Translations under genes and position numbers: made by a program
Shown: piece by piece, positions 1-8,157 of the stretch
How positions within the stretch are numbered: the first letter of the stretch is position 1
Layout: each line of letters opens with the position of its first letter
NCBI GenBank assembly: GCA_016779205.1
Contig: JADHOC010000031.1
Coordinates: 1-38,923 of the forward strand
DNA from: Planctomycetota bacterium
Lineage (GTDB): Bacteria > Planctomycetota > UBA1135 > GCA-002686595
Length of the DNA: 38,923 bases
Reading direction: 5' to 3'
Notes under the pieces: generated by a model
Seen by the model: the letters and a program-made list of their open reading frames with translations, nothing else
Databases searched by the model: none
What the model was told of the DNA's origin: nothing

Positions 1-252
1 GCGGGCTACGGCTCCGCCGTCCTCGCCATGCACCTGTACACCTGGGCGGCGATCGTCTTCCTGACCACGATCGCTGGGACGGCCGTGTTCCTCTGCCTCA
101 TCCGCGACGAGCCGGCGGGCACCGTGCGGCGCCCCACCCGCTTCGACCGCGGCGCGCTCCTCTTCGTCACCATCCTGTGCCTCTCGAACGCCCTCGCGAC
201 CTTCGTCGAGTGCGGCGCGGGGGCCTGCTGCGAGAATGGCCCCTGCCCCTGA
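1..252 (+). CDS. C-terminal part of an integral membrane protein (5' end outside window)
   Basis: The frame is open from base 1 to the TGA at 250-252, so the gene begins upstream; an ATG at 28 lies inside the frame and need not be the start. The visible 83 residues hold two hydrophobic membrane segments (around residues 14-36 and 53-70) joined by a basic loop (RRPTRFDR). The protein ends in a cysteine-rich tail with the pattern ECGAGACCENGPCP, four cysteines in the last 13 residues. The GYGSAVLAMHLYTWA stretch is reminiscent of DsbB or vitamin K epoxide reductase-like thiol-redox membrane proteins, but this is only an impression. The terminal cysteines could bind metal or form disulfides. Function is not assigned. 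Confidence 0.6.
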   Translation, partial: AGYGSAVLAMHLYTWAAIVFLTTIAGTAVFLCLIRDEPAGTVRRPTRFDRGALLFVTILCLSNALATFVECGAGACCENGPCP

Positions 253-435
253 GCGCCACCAAGTCAAGAGCCCGCCACCGGTGCGAGGCCCTGGCCGTCG
301 ATTCGGCGCGCTTATCGGGCCGCATGGCACCATTGCGGAGAGCTCCTCGCGGGCCGACGTAGCCTTTGCCATCGCCCCGCCCCCGCCCGTGGGACCCGGG
401 GCACGCCACGTCTTCCCGAACCCTGACCCATCGAC

Positions 436-855
436 ATGATCCGCTCTCCCCGAATCGCTCGCAGCCTGCCGGCCCTCACCCTGGCCCTCACCCTGGCCCT
501 CCTCCTCCCCCTCGGTGCGGGCTGCCAGGGCTGGACCATGGACTACGGCAAGCCCGCCGCCCAGTTCGAGGCCGTCGACGCCGCCGCCATCGCGCCCGAC
601 CATGTCGGGGAGAAGGTCGCCGTGCGGGGCGAGGTCCGCTCCGTGGACGTCTCCGACCCAGAGGACTGCGTGGTCGAGCTCGAGGGGGGCGTCACCGCCC
701 GCTTCGGAGACTTCAAGGACGCTGCCGAGTCCTGCCCCGTGGGCACCGTCGTCTATCTCTATGGGATCGTGAAGGCCGCGTCCCCCGGCGGCGTGACCCT
801 CGACCCCGCCAGCCGCAGGGACCCGACGGCGCCCTTCGAGCCGGAAAAGCCCTGA
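436..855 (+). CDS. Small lipoprotein with probable OB-fold-like domain
   Basis: A 139-residue protein. Residues 1-29 form a lipoprotein signal peptide with a very Leu/Ala-rich core, part of which is encoded by imperfect 12-bp repeats (ggccctcaccct). The lipobox is LGAGC, with Cys30 as the lipidated residue. The mature part has the pattern 'VGEKVAVRGEVRSV...VELEGGVTARF...GTVVYLYGIVKAA', a run of short beta strands like small OB-fold domains of the DUF4920/tRNA_anti-like type. It lacks catalytic motifs and probably binds a ligand or partner in the periplasm. The 183 bp before it hold no gene. The ATG at 436 is chosen because it directly precedes the basic n-region (MIRSPRIAR). The OB-fold assignment is an inference from pattern. 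Confidence 0.75.
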   Translation: MIRSPRIARSLPALTLALTLALLLPLGAGCQGWTMDYGKPAAQFEAVDAAAIAPDHVGEKVAVRGEVRSVDVSDPEDCVVELEGGVTARFGDFKDAAESCPVGTVVYLYGIVKAASPGGVTLDPASRRDPTAPFEPEKP

Positions 856-878
856 CCCTCCACGGCACGCCATACGGA

Positions 879-905
879 CCCGGTGGCCGCCGGTCGACCA
901 CCGGG
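879..905 (+). terminator. Hairpin, possible terminator of the lipoprotein gene
   Basis: Perfect 8-bp inverted repeat CCCGGTGG (879-886) and CCACCGGG (898-905) with an 11-base loop, 24 bp after the stop codon at 855. There is no T tract; a C-rich run follows. A role in termination is plausible but not proven. Confidence 0.4.
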
Positions 906-1030
906 GCCGCCCCCCCCTCACGGCCGAGCTGCTTCGGGAGTGAGCCCGGAAGCTCACGTTGAGAGCTGAGACCGGCGCGCCCATCGGGTCACCGCCCGGT
1001 GGGACAAGGGGATGAGCTACGCTTGCGGGT

Positions 1031-2827
1031 ATGGATCACCGCGCCGCGACCCTTGGCCTCATGGTCTGCTGCGCAGCCCCCGGCCTCGCACAGCTCGATG
1101 ACTGCGATGGCGACGGGCAGCTGGACGCGGTCCAGATCGCCGCCGACCAGGTGCTGGACCGCAATCGGGACGGGGTGCTGGACGCGTGCCAGGAGGAGTG
1201 GTTCGGGCGCGTGGAGGTGATCGCCACGGACCTCGCCGACCCACCCGACGTCACGGTCGCGGACTTCGATGGGGACGGGCTCCCGGACGTCGCCATTGCC
1301 ATCAGGGATGAGGTCTCCTGGCGCCGCAACCTGGGACCGGGGGGCTTCGGCCTCGACCGCCCCCTGGCGACCCGGCCATGCTCCACGAACAGTCGCCAAC
1401 TGATCGCTCTCGACGTCGGTGGTGACGGCGATATGGACCTGGTCTGCTGGCGAACTTGTGAGTCCGTGCTCCTCGAGAACATTGGCGCGGGGACCTTCAG
1501 CCCGCCCGTTTCCCTTGGGGGCCCATGGGAGAGCGTGCACGTGACGGACCTCGACGTGGACGGGTACGCCGACCTCGTGGTGAGCACATACCTGCCGGCG
1601 CCGGGGACCGACGGCGCGCTGAGCTGGCTCCAGAACGGGCCCGGCGGGCTGGCCGCCGCCAGCCTGCTCACGCCGACCACGAGGCCGGCCAACACCATCA
1701 CCAGCACGGACCTCGACGGGGACCTGGACCCCGACATCCTCACGGCATACAGCGCCTGCATCCTCGGGATTGACTGGGTAGAGCGCTTCGAGAACTCCAG
1801 CGCTGGCCAGATCGAGTCCTCCTCGGTGATCCTCAGCAGCACCGGGGTGTGCTTCCCCTACCTGCAGACGGGCGACATGAACGGGGACGGGTGGTCGGAC
1901 GTGCTGCTCACGGGGCTCTTCAACCCCTTCCGCCCGGAGCTGCTCCTGAACCAGGCCGGCGCCACCTTCATCCGCCAGCAGCTCGACGAGGGCGGGACCC
2001 CGACTTCCGACGGGCTCTACAATCGCCACCTGCTCGCGGACTTCGACCTCGACGGCGACCTGGACCTGGTCTCGTCCGAGTGGAGCACCCTCGCCCAGTT
2101 CCGCTCCGAGAACGACGGCGCGGGCCGCTTCACCGGCCCCCGGCCGAGCGCTCCCGCCTTCCAGGCAAACGGCTACGTCACCGGCTTCCTCGACATCGCG
2201 CCGCCGAGCGACATCGACGGGGACGGCGACCTCGACCTCCTCTGGACCCGCCGCCTCGAGGGCCCACCGCTCCGCTGGGAGCTCGGCCTCCGCCCGAACC
2301 TCGTCCTCGACGACTGCGACAGCGACGGGACCACCGACCGGGATCAGATCGCGAGGACGCCGTGGATGGACGGCAACGGCGACGGCGTCCTCGACCGCTG
2401 CGAAGCCGTTGGCGGCACCTACTGCACCTCGAGCGGGGGCGGCGCGAGCCTCCTCCCCTCCATGGTCGCGGTCGGCTCGGACGCCGTCGAGGACGGGGAC
2501 CTCACGCTCATCGCGCGCTTCCTGCCCCAGCACAGCGTCGGCTACTTCGTCGCCTCCCGGACCCCGGGCAACACCCTCCCCGTGCCGGGGAGCATCGGCC
2601 GCCTCTGCGTGTCGGGCAGCATCGGCAGGGCGGTCGGCGGCGTCCTCGACTCCAGCACCCTCGGGACCCTCGTGGCCCAGGTCGATCTCACGGCGATCCC
2701 CCAGCCCACCGGCCCCGTCGCCGTCCAGCCCGGCGAGACCTGGCACTTCCAGGCCTGGCACCGCACCACCCTCGCCGGCCAGCCCACCTCGGACCTCACC
2801 GACGCGGTGCGGGTGACCTTCGAGTAG
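1031..2827 (+). CDS. Secreted FG-GAP/VCBS beta-propeller protein with the shared C-terminal module
   Basis: A 598-residue protein. Signal peptide is residues 1-21 (ending PGLAQ). A Cys-bracketed acidic motif follows (DDCDGDGQLD...NRDGVLDAC). About seven FG-GAP/VCBS-type repeats come next, recognisable by cores such as VADFDGDGLPDV, VTDLDVDGYADL, STDLDGDLDPDI, GDMNGDGWSDV, DFDLDGDLDLV and DIDGDGDLDLL. These loops bind calcium in known members and build a beta-propeller. A second Cys-bracketed motif (DDCDSDGTTD...NGDGVLDRC) leads into the C-terminal module (residues about 461-598), with C464, GRLCVSG, W-H-F-Q-A-W-H-R and a final VTFE. It is probably exported and surface-exposed. It converges with the desaturase gene, leaving only 6 bp between stops. 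Substrate or partner is unknown. Confidence 0.88.
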   Translation: MDHRAATLGLMVCCAAPGLAQLDDCDGDGQLDAVQIAADQVLDRNRDGVLDACQEEWFGRVEVIATDLADPPDVTVADFDGDGLPDVAIAIRDEVSWRRNLGPGGFGLDRPLATRPCSTNSRQLIALDVGGDGDMDLVCWRTCESVLLENIGAGTFSPPVSLGGPWESVHVTDLDVDGYADLVVSTYLPAPGTDGALSWLQNGPGGLAAASLLTPTTRPANTITSTDLDGDLDPDILTAYSACILGIDWVERFENSSAGQIESSSVILSSTGVCFPYLQTGDMNGDGWSDVLLTGLFNPFRPELLLNQAGATFIRQQLDEGGTPTSDGLYNRHLLADFDLDGDLDLVSSEWSTLAQFRSENDGAGRFTGPRPSAPAFQANGYVTGFLDIAPPSDIDGDGDLDLLWTRRLEGPPLRWELGLRPNLVLDDCDSDGTTDRDQIARTPWMDGNGDGVLDRCEAVGGTYCTSSGGGASLLPSMVAVGSDAVEDGDLTLIARFLPQHSVGYFVASRTPGNTLPVPGSIGRLCVSGSIGRAVGGVLDSSTLGTLVAQVDLTAIPQPTGPVAVQPGETWHFQAWHRTTLAGQPTSDLTDAVRVTFE

Positions 2828-2833
2828 GCCAGC

Positions 2834-3523
2834 CTACCTGGTCTTCTGGCCGGCCCGGCTACCCGCGCGGTGGAGCCTGCGCTCGAGCCAGGCCCAGACC
2901 CCGAGCCGGTCCATGGGCGCGTTCAGCCAGCCCGTGGTGATGCAGTACGACGAGTCGAACCCGTTCGAGTGGTGCACGGCGTGGCGCTCGGGGGTGATCA
3001 CGACGCCCAGCGCCTGCATCCACCGCGCGAGGCGCGGCGGACGCTCCATGTGAGCCCAGCGATGGAAGAGGTTCGTGCAGACGCCCCCGACCATCGCGCT
3101 CAGGATGAGCGCGCCGGCGAGGAGCGTGAGCGGTGCGCCCGACGCGAGGTCGAGCAGGTGGAAGGCCGCCGCCAATGTGGGCAGCGCCAGCACGGCGGTG
3201 TTACCCACGAGCTCCACGAGGCCGTGCTCCACCATCTCCTCGGGCGCCACGTGATGCTGGCGAAAGGGCGCGATGAACCCGGGTCCGATAATGGGCGTCG
3301 TCTCCTCGAAGAAGCGGTCCCCGACCCAGTGCGCGAGCCCCGAGAGGAGGTCCGCGATGAGATATCCGCCCACGAGCCCCGCGGCGATGGAGAGCGCCTG
3401 CGGCGTCGCATGGGCTTCGGCCGCGAGCCTGGCCGTGAACGCCAGCGCATAGGCTGCAAACACCACCGTGGCCACCAGCTCAAGCGCCCGCTGGGCAAGG
3501 GAGTGCTGGGAGGATTGGCTCAC
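2834..3523 (-). CDS. carF: TMEM189/CarF-type lipid desaturase (Kua family), probable plasmanylethanolamine desaturase
   Basis: A 229-residue membrane protein of the lipid desaturase family (PF10520). The histidine signatures of the family are present in order: GLAHWVGD (about 63-70), FRQHHVAPEEMVEH (about 87-100), FHRWAHMERPP (about 153-163) and PERHAVHHSNGFDSSYC (about 179-195), separated by membrane segments. In characterised members (human TMEM189/PEDS1, Myxococcus CarF) these histidines hold a di-iron centre that introduces the vinyl-ether double bond of plasmalogens using O2. The symbol follows the myxobacterial homologue and is tentative. It is divergent from a diacylglycerol-kinase-like gene across 210 bp, consistent with a membrane-lipid role. 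Whether this organism makes ether lipids cannot be seen here. Confidence 0.85.
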   Translation of the reverse strand: MSQSSQHSLAQRALELVATVVFAAYALAFTARLAAEAHATPQALSIAAGLVGGYLIADLLSGLAHWVGDRFFEETTPIIGPGFIAPFRQHHVAPEEMVEHGLVELVGNTAVLALPTLAAAFHLLDLASGAPLTLLAGALILSAMVGGVCTNLFHRWAHMERPPRLARWMQALGVVITPERHAVHHSNGFDSSYCITTGWLNAPMDRLGVWAWLERRLHRAGSRAGQKTR

Positions 3524-3733
3524 CCACGCAGGATAGATCGACGCTGCGCTGCGCGGACCAGAAACCAGGGTCGGCTTGGCGGGGTGAGGCCCCTTGAACC
3601 TACGATGGTCTCATAGGGCTCCGGCCTCCACGTCGCGCCCCCCCTGCGGCGGTGGCCGTGGCGAGGGGAGCAGAGGACCCCTGGTGAGCGCCGCGAGCTC
3701 CCCGCTCCGCTGAAGGGGCGTGACCTCCACATC

Positions 3734-4765
3734 GTGCTGAACCCCGAGCGAACCACCGTCATCGTCAACCCCGCCGCCGGCAGCGGCCGCGTCGGGCGTC
3801 GATGGATCCAGCTGGAGCCCGAGCTGCGTGGGATCCTCGGACCGGTTCGCTTCCAGAGCACCAAGGGGCCCAGGCACGGGACAGACCTCGCGCGCCAGGC
3901 GGTCCTCGACGGGCACCACACGCTCCTCTCCCTCGGAGGGGACGGGACCCACAACGAGGTGGTCAACGGGATCATGGAGGCGTCGCCCCCCGAAGGCGCG
4001 GTGTCCTTCGGCGTGCTCCCCGCCGGCACCGGCGGCGACTTCGCCCGCACGCTCGAGGTCCCGCGCGACCCGGTCGGCGCGGCCCGCGCCCTGGTCGACG
4101 CCCCGACGAGCCCCCTCGACCTCGGTCGAGTGACGATCGAGTCCACGAGCCCCGCCCAGGTGCGTCACTTCGTGAACGTCGGCACCTTCGGCATGAGCGG
4201 CCTGATCGACGAGCTCGTCAAGGGGTCCAGCACGGCGCTCGGCGGGAGGGTGTCGTTCTTCCTGGCGTCGGTCCGCGGGCTCTTCCGGTACCGGCCCGCC
4301 GTGGTCCGGCTCACCGCAGACGGCAAGGTACTCGGGACCTTCAGGATCAACACCGTGGCCCTGGGCAACGCCCAGTTCTGCGGCGGCGGCATGCGCATGG
4401 CGCCGGATGCCGATCCCAGCGACGGCTGGCTGGACGGGGTCATCATCGAGCAGCGCTCCATCCCGCGCATGCTCTCCTTGACCGCCTCGATCTACCGGGG
4501 CAAGCACACGGGCTGCAGCTTCGTCCACACCTTCCGCGCCCGCCGCCTGACCGCCGAGCCCATGGGCGACGACCCGGCCTACCTCGACCTGGACGGCGAG
4601 GCCCCAGGCGTCCTCCCCGCCACCTTCGAGGTCCTCCCCGGCGCCCTCACGCTCCTCGGCCAGGTTCGAGGCCGCCCGGCCCCGAAGCCGCCTGCGCCGC
4701 GGACTGTCCTGAGCTGGCCCGGGGCCGGGCCGCGGCCGGTTCCGACACGCCCTCGGCCCCGGTGA
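3734..4765 (+). CDS. Diacylglycerol/sphingosine kinase family protein (DAGK_cat/LCB5)
   Basis: A 343-residue cytoplasmic or membrane-associated lipid kinase. The N-terminal catalytic domain shows VNPAAGSGR (11-19), the nucleotide-binding loop GGDGTHNEVVNG (68-79) and PAGTGGDFAR (96-105), all typical of the DgkB/YegS/LCB5 family. The C-terminal beta-sandwich domain follows, including VGTFGMSGLID and GNAQFCGGGMRMAPDADPSDG. Family members phosphorylate diacylglycerol or related lipids with ATP. The start chosen is GTG at 3734, directly before LNPERTTVIVNP. The last 40 residues form a Pro/Arg-rich tail not usual for the family. The gene converges on the cupin lipoprotein with 10 bp between the stop codons. 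The exact lipid substrate cannot be read from sequence. Confidence 0.9.
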   Translation: MLNPERTTVIVNPAAGSGRVGRRWIQLEPELRGILGPVRFQSTKGPRHGTDLARQAVLDGHHTLLSLGGDGTHNEVVNGIMEASPPEGAVSFGVLPAGTGGDFARTLEVPRDPVGAARALVDAPTSPLDLGRVTIESTSPAQVRHFVNVGTFGMSGLIDELVKGSSTALGGRVSFFLASVRGLFRYRPAVVRLTADGKVLGTFRINTVALGNAQFCGGGMRMAPDADPSDGWLDGVIIEQRSIPRMLSLTASIYRGKHTGCSFVHTFRARRLTAEPMGDDPAYLDLDGEAPGVLPATFEVLPGALTLLGQVRGRPAPKPPAPRTVLSWPGAGPRPVPTRPRPR

Positions 4766-4775
4766 GGCGACGCGG

Positions 4776-5234
4776 CTACTCCCCTTCCTCGTGGAACTGG
4801 GTCAGGGGCTGCCCCTTGGCGCCCATCCAGGCGACCGTGAAGATCAGGTCCTCGCTGCCGAGGTTGTAGGAGGTGTGCCAGGTGTTGGCGACCGCCATGA
4901 ACGAGTCCCCTGCCTTGAAGGTCCGGCGGACCGTCGCCTTCTTCTCTGCACCGAGGGCGTAGATCGGGGTCTCACGGTCGTAGTCGATCGTCAGCTCGCC
5001 CTGGATGATCGTCGCGGGGCCGGAGAACGGGTGGAAGTGCCAGGGCGTCTGGAACCCGGGCTCCCAGACCTTGACCGAGTTGGTCACGGCCAACCCGCCT
5101 TCGGGGGACGGGATCGCGCCGCCGAACGGATCCTCGGTGACCTCGGTCAAGAGGTTCCCGTTGGTGAACGGGGAGTCAGCGGACTGGCAGCTGGCGGCGA
5201 AGCTCGCGAGAGCGATCAGCAGGAAGGGGCGCAT
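4776..5234 (-). CDS. Cupin-domain lipoprotein
   Basis: About 152 residues from the ATG at 5234; an in-frame GTG two codons upstream (5240) is an alternative start. The signal peptide MRPFLLIALASFAASC carries a lipobox FAASC, so the protein should be anchored at the membrane. The rest is a single cupin barrel: motif 1 is 'TPWHFHPFSGPATIIQGELTI' (split here by sense: WHFH, then the glycine-rich turn), and motif 2 is 'GDSFMAVANTWHTSYN'. The WHFH and TWH histidines are the likely metal ligands. Similar small cupins are often annotated only as cupin_2 proteins. No enzymatic role can be assigned. The next gene upstream on the same strand ends 193 bp away, so an operon is uncertain. Confidence 0.82.
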   Translation of the reverse strand: MRPFLLIALASFAASCQSADSPFTNGNLLTEVTEDPFGGAIPSPEGGLAVTNSVKVWEPGFQTPWHFHPFSGPATIIQGELTIDYDRETPIYALGAEKKATVRRTFKAGDSFMAVANTWHTSYNLGSEDLIFTVAWMGAKGQPLTQFHEEGE

Positions 5235-5378
5235 GGGCACAGAAGCGATGTGAGGGGAATTCGTCGAGGTCGGCCTCGACGCTCGAGGCTTGCCTGCGGC
5301 GATACTTTCACAACCGTCGAATTGGTTCCAGAGCCCGAGGCGACCTCGCCCTGCGAGCGCGGGAAAGACCTACCGCGC

Positions 5379-5397
5379 CCTGGGCCCTACCCCCAGG
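5379..5397 (-). terminator. Weak hairpin downstream of the EEP-family gene
   Basis: 6-bp inverted repeat CCTGGG (5379-5384) and CCCAGG (5392-5397) with a 7-base loop, about 30-50 bp past the stop of the minus-strand gene ending at 5427. There is no T tract. The remainder of 5241-5426 shows no gene. Confidence 0.25.
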
Positions 5398-5426
5398 CCC
5401 TCGAAGGCCGCTGAGCCTGCGGCGGT

Positions 5427-6455
5427 TCAGCGCAGGTCGATGAGCACCGGCAGGTGATCGGATCCGATGGCGCGCCCCACCTCCCGCCCCATCACGGTCA
5501 CCTCAGCTCCCACCAGGACGTGGTCGATCGGAATCCGCGCCAGCAAGGGCAGGCCCGCGCTCCAGGTGGGCTGCAGACCAAATCCCTCTCGCGAGTCCCG
5601 GAGGTCGCCGAGGCGGAGGACGCGGGAGAAGATCGGGGACCAGGGGGTGGCGTTGAGGTCGCCGGCGAGGACCACCCGCGGCCCGAGCTCGCGGGCCCGG
5701 CGGGCGACCGCCTCCAGCTGCCGGTCCCGCTCGGCCGCTGCGCGCCTCCCCATGGGCGGGACAGGGTGAGTCAGGAGCAACCGAAGGCCGGCCCCCTCGA
5801 GGCCGCACTCGATGGTGGGGACCCCAGCGTCGCCGAGTTGCACGATCTGCCCATCGGTCAGCGGCCGCCTGGAGTAGAGGGCGATGCCGAAGTTGTCGCC
5901 CCTGGGCTCCGCGAGCCGGTGGGGATACTCGGCGTCGAGCGGCGCGAGGTCCGCGAGCCAGGCCTCGCTCACCTCCAGCAGGAGCACCGCGTCCGGCTGC
6001 TCCGCCACGACCAGGTCGATCAGGCCCCGACGGTTGGCGTTGCTGGTCCGCACATTGGCCATGAGCAGGCGGGTCTTCCGGGACGCGCCCACCGCGGGGG
6101 CCTCCGGCGCGCCGGTGAGCCCAAGCAGCGGGCTCGAGTGGAGGGCCAGCACGACCGCGGCGAGCCCGACCCCGCGGGGCCGGGCGAGGCACGCGAAACC
6201 GGCCATCGCGACCAGCGCCATGAGGGCGTACTGGAACGCGAAGTGGGTGGAGAGCTCGAGGCCCCAGTGCCCGTCGGCGCAAGCCATGGCGAGCCTCGCG
6301 AGCACCAGCCCAGCGAGCGTCAGCCAGAGGAGGCGCGCGGCGGCGCCGGCCAGCGCCGCCCCAGGTCCACGGGGGCCTCCCGTGGCCGCCGACGGGTCGG
6401 GGCTCAGGTCGTCCGTGGCCCTCGATCGGGAAGGGTCATGTCCAGGTTCGCTCAC
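5427..6455 (-). CDS. Membrane-anchored endonuclease/exonuclease/phosphatase (EEP) family protein
   Basis: A 342-residue protein. Residues 1-35 are a hydrophilic, Pro/Gly-rich cytoplasmic leader. Membrane segments lie at about 40-58, 72-91 and 97-113, and the EEP catalytic domain spans about 128-342, placed outside the membrane by this topology. Catalytic signatures are N134 in ANVRTSN, E161 in LLLEV, H230 in THP, D266 and N268 in AGDLNATP, D311-H312 in IDHVLV and the final GSDHLPV (331-337). This is the arrangement of the YafD/VanJ-like EEP proteins, which hydrolyse phosphodiesters or lipid-carrier phosphates. The substrate is unknown. It is transcribed divergently from the sulfatase across 109 bp. 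Confidence 0.88.
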   Translation of the reverse strand: MSEPGHDPSRSRATDDLSPDPSAATGGPRGPGAALAGAAARLLWLTLAGLVLARLAMACADGHWGLELSTHFAFQYALMALVAMAGFACLARPRGVGLAAVVLALHSSPLLGLTGAPEAPAVGASRKTRLLMANVRTSNANRRGLIDLVVAEQPDAVLLLEVSEAWLADLAPLDAEYPHRLAEPRGDNFGIALYSRRPLTDGQIVQLGDAGVPTIECGLEGAGLRLLLTHPVPPMGRRAAAERDRQLEAVARRARELGPRVVLAGDLNATPWSPIFSRVLRLGDLRDSREGFGLQPTWSAGLPLLARIPIDHVLVGAEVTVMGREVGRAIGSDHLPVLIDLR

Positions 6456-6564
6456 GCACAGAGCCTGCGACCTGGGCCGGCAAATATCTCACTCGCCGTC
6501 CGCTTTCAGTCGCCCGCGCAGGACTCCCGTGGGAGCAAGACCGCGAGCACCTTACCCTTGAGCC

Positions 6565-8028
6565 ATGATGCTCCTCCCCCTCGCCCTCCTCGCCGCCGCT
6601 CCGCTACAGGGCCCCACGACCCCGGCCGCGCCCACAGGGGCGGACGAGCCCAGGCGCCCGAACCTCGTGTTCGCCATCGCCGACGACTGGGGTTGGCCCC
6701 ACGCCGGCGCCTACGGGGACAAGGCGGTCGCCACCCCGGCCTTCGACCGCGTGGCCCGCGAGGGGGTCCTCTTCGAGCAGGCCTTCGTCTCCTCCCCGTC
6801 GTGCACCCCGAGCCGCGGCGCGATCCTCACGGGCCAGCACTTCTTCCGCCTGGGCGCGGGAGCGAACCTGTGGAACGAGTGGCCCCAGGACCAGTTTGCC
6901 GAGTACCCCGCCCTCCTCGAGGCCGCGGGCTACCACGTCGGCTCCTGGCGCAAGGCGTGGGGTCCGGGCAAGGGCGCCCCCGCGGGCAAGAAGTACAAGG
7001 GCGTCCAGGCCTACCTCGACGCGCGGCCCGAGGGCGCGCCCCTGTGCTTCTGGTTCGGCGCCTGGGACCCCCACCGCGGCTACGAGGCCGGCAGCGGCGC
7101 GGCGGACGGGATCGCGCTCGAGGACGTACACCTGTTCGGGCACTTCCCCGACGACCCCGTCGTGCGCTCGGACGTGGCCGACTACTACTTCGAGGTCCAG
7201 CGCTTCGACCGGGACGTGGCGCAGCTGATGGACCAGCTCGAGGCCATCGGCGAGCTGGACAACACCCTGCTCGTGGTCACCGGGGATCACGGCATGCCCT
7301 TCCCGCGCTGCAAGGGCAACGTCCACGACTCCGGCGCCCGCGTGCCCCTGGCGGCCCGCTGGGGGAATCGCCTCGTCGCAGGCCAGACCGTCCGTGACCT
7401 CGTCTCACTCACCGACGTCGCCCCTACCTTCCTCGAGGCCGCCGGGCTCGAGGTGCCCGGCCAGATGACGGGCCGCAGCCTGCTGCCGCTCATGACCCGG
7501 ATCGGTGAGGAGGACTTCCTGCGCACCATGGAGTTCCGCGACCGGGTCCTGATCGGGCGCGAGCGCCATGTGCCCTGTCAGGAGGCGCCGCTGATGGAGG
7601 GCTATCCGGTGCGCGCGCTGCGCACCATGGACCACCTCCTGGTCCACAACCTCTTCCCCGACCGCTGGCCGGCGGGGACCCCCAACCACAAGAACTGCGC
7701 CACCCGCGGGTCATGGTTCGGCGACTGCGACAACGGCCCCACCAAGCTCTTCCTCTGGGAGCACCGGGATGAGGAGGCGGTCCGCCCCTACTTCGACCTG
7801 TGCTTCGCCAAGCGTCCCGAGTTCGAGCTCTACGACCTCCGCACCGACCCCATGCAGGTCCACAACCTCGCGGACGACCCCGTGTACGGGGAGACCCTGG
7901 AGGCCCTGAAGCGAGAGCTCGCGAGCGGGCTGGAGGACGCAGGCGACCCTCGCTCCCGTGGAGAGGGCGCGGCTCTTGAGGGGCACCGCTACCTCGGCGG
8001 CGGCGGCGGCAAGTGGCCCTACCGCTGA
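6565..8028 (+). CDS. Secreted type I (formylglycine) sulfatase
   Basis: A 487-residue protein with a signal peptide (about residues 1-15, MMLLPLALLAAAPLQG). The active-site signature is C80-T-P-S-R84, where Cys80 would be converted to formylglycine. Metal-binding residues are D40-D41 (IADDWGW) and D241-H242 (VTGDHG); K250 may contact sulfate. Spacing and the 'PNLVFAIADDWGWPHAGAYGD' start (given as a pattern) resemble the heparan N-sulfatase (SGSH)-like branch, but the substrate is not proven. Such enzymes let planctomycetes desulfate algal or animal polysaccharides. The maturase that makes formylglycine is not encoded in this window. The protein ends in a short Gly-rich stretch (YLGGGGGKWPYR). 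ATG 6565 is followed by a second ATG; either could start. Confidence 0.9.
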   Translation: MMLLPLALLAAAPLQGPTTPAAPTGADEPRRPNLVFAIADDWGWPHAGAYGDKAVATPAFDRVAREGVLFEQAFVSSPSCTPSRGAILTGQHFFRLGAGANLWNEWPQDQFAEYPALLEAAGYHVGSWRKAWGPGKGAPAGKKYKGVQAYLDARPEGAPLCFWFGAWDPHRGYEAGSGAADGIALEDVHLFGHFPDDPVVRSDVADYYFEVQRFDRDVAQLMDQLEAIGELDNTLLVVTGDHGMPFPRCKGNVHDSGARVPLAARWGNRLVAGQTVRDLVSLTDVAPTFLEAAGLEVPGQMTGRSLLPLMTRIGEEDFLRTMEFRDRVLIGRERHVPCQEAPLMEGYPVRALRTMDHLLVHNLFPDRWPAGTPNHKNCATRGSWFGDCDNGPTKLFLWEHRDEEAVRPYFDLCFAKRPEFELYDLRTDPMQVHNLADDPVYGETLEALKRELASGLEDAGDPRSRGEGAALEGHRYLGGGGGKWPYR

Positions 8029-8157
8029 CCCGGCCCGGGCCCAGCGGCCGCGCCCGAGGCTGAACGGCTCGCCCAGCCCCCCCGGATCCGATCGGCGGCG
8101 GTGCCCCAGACCAGTTCGCGGGGTCACCTCTCCGCTCCCCACGGCACACTCTCCCCC

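Noticed and set aside
989..2761. Minus-strand open frame of 590 codons
   Set aside because: Mirror of the FG-GAP repeats; repeated acidic codons on the plus strand give the apparent Val/Glu-rich pattern.
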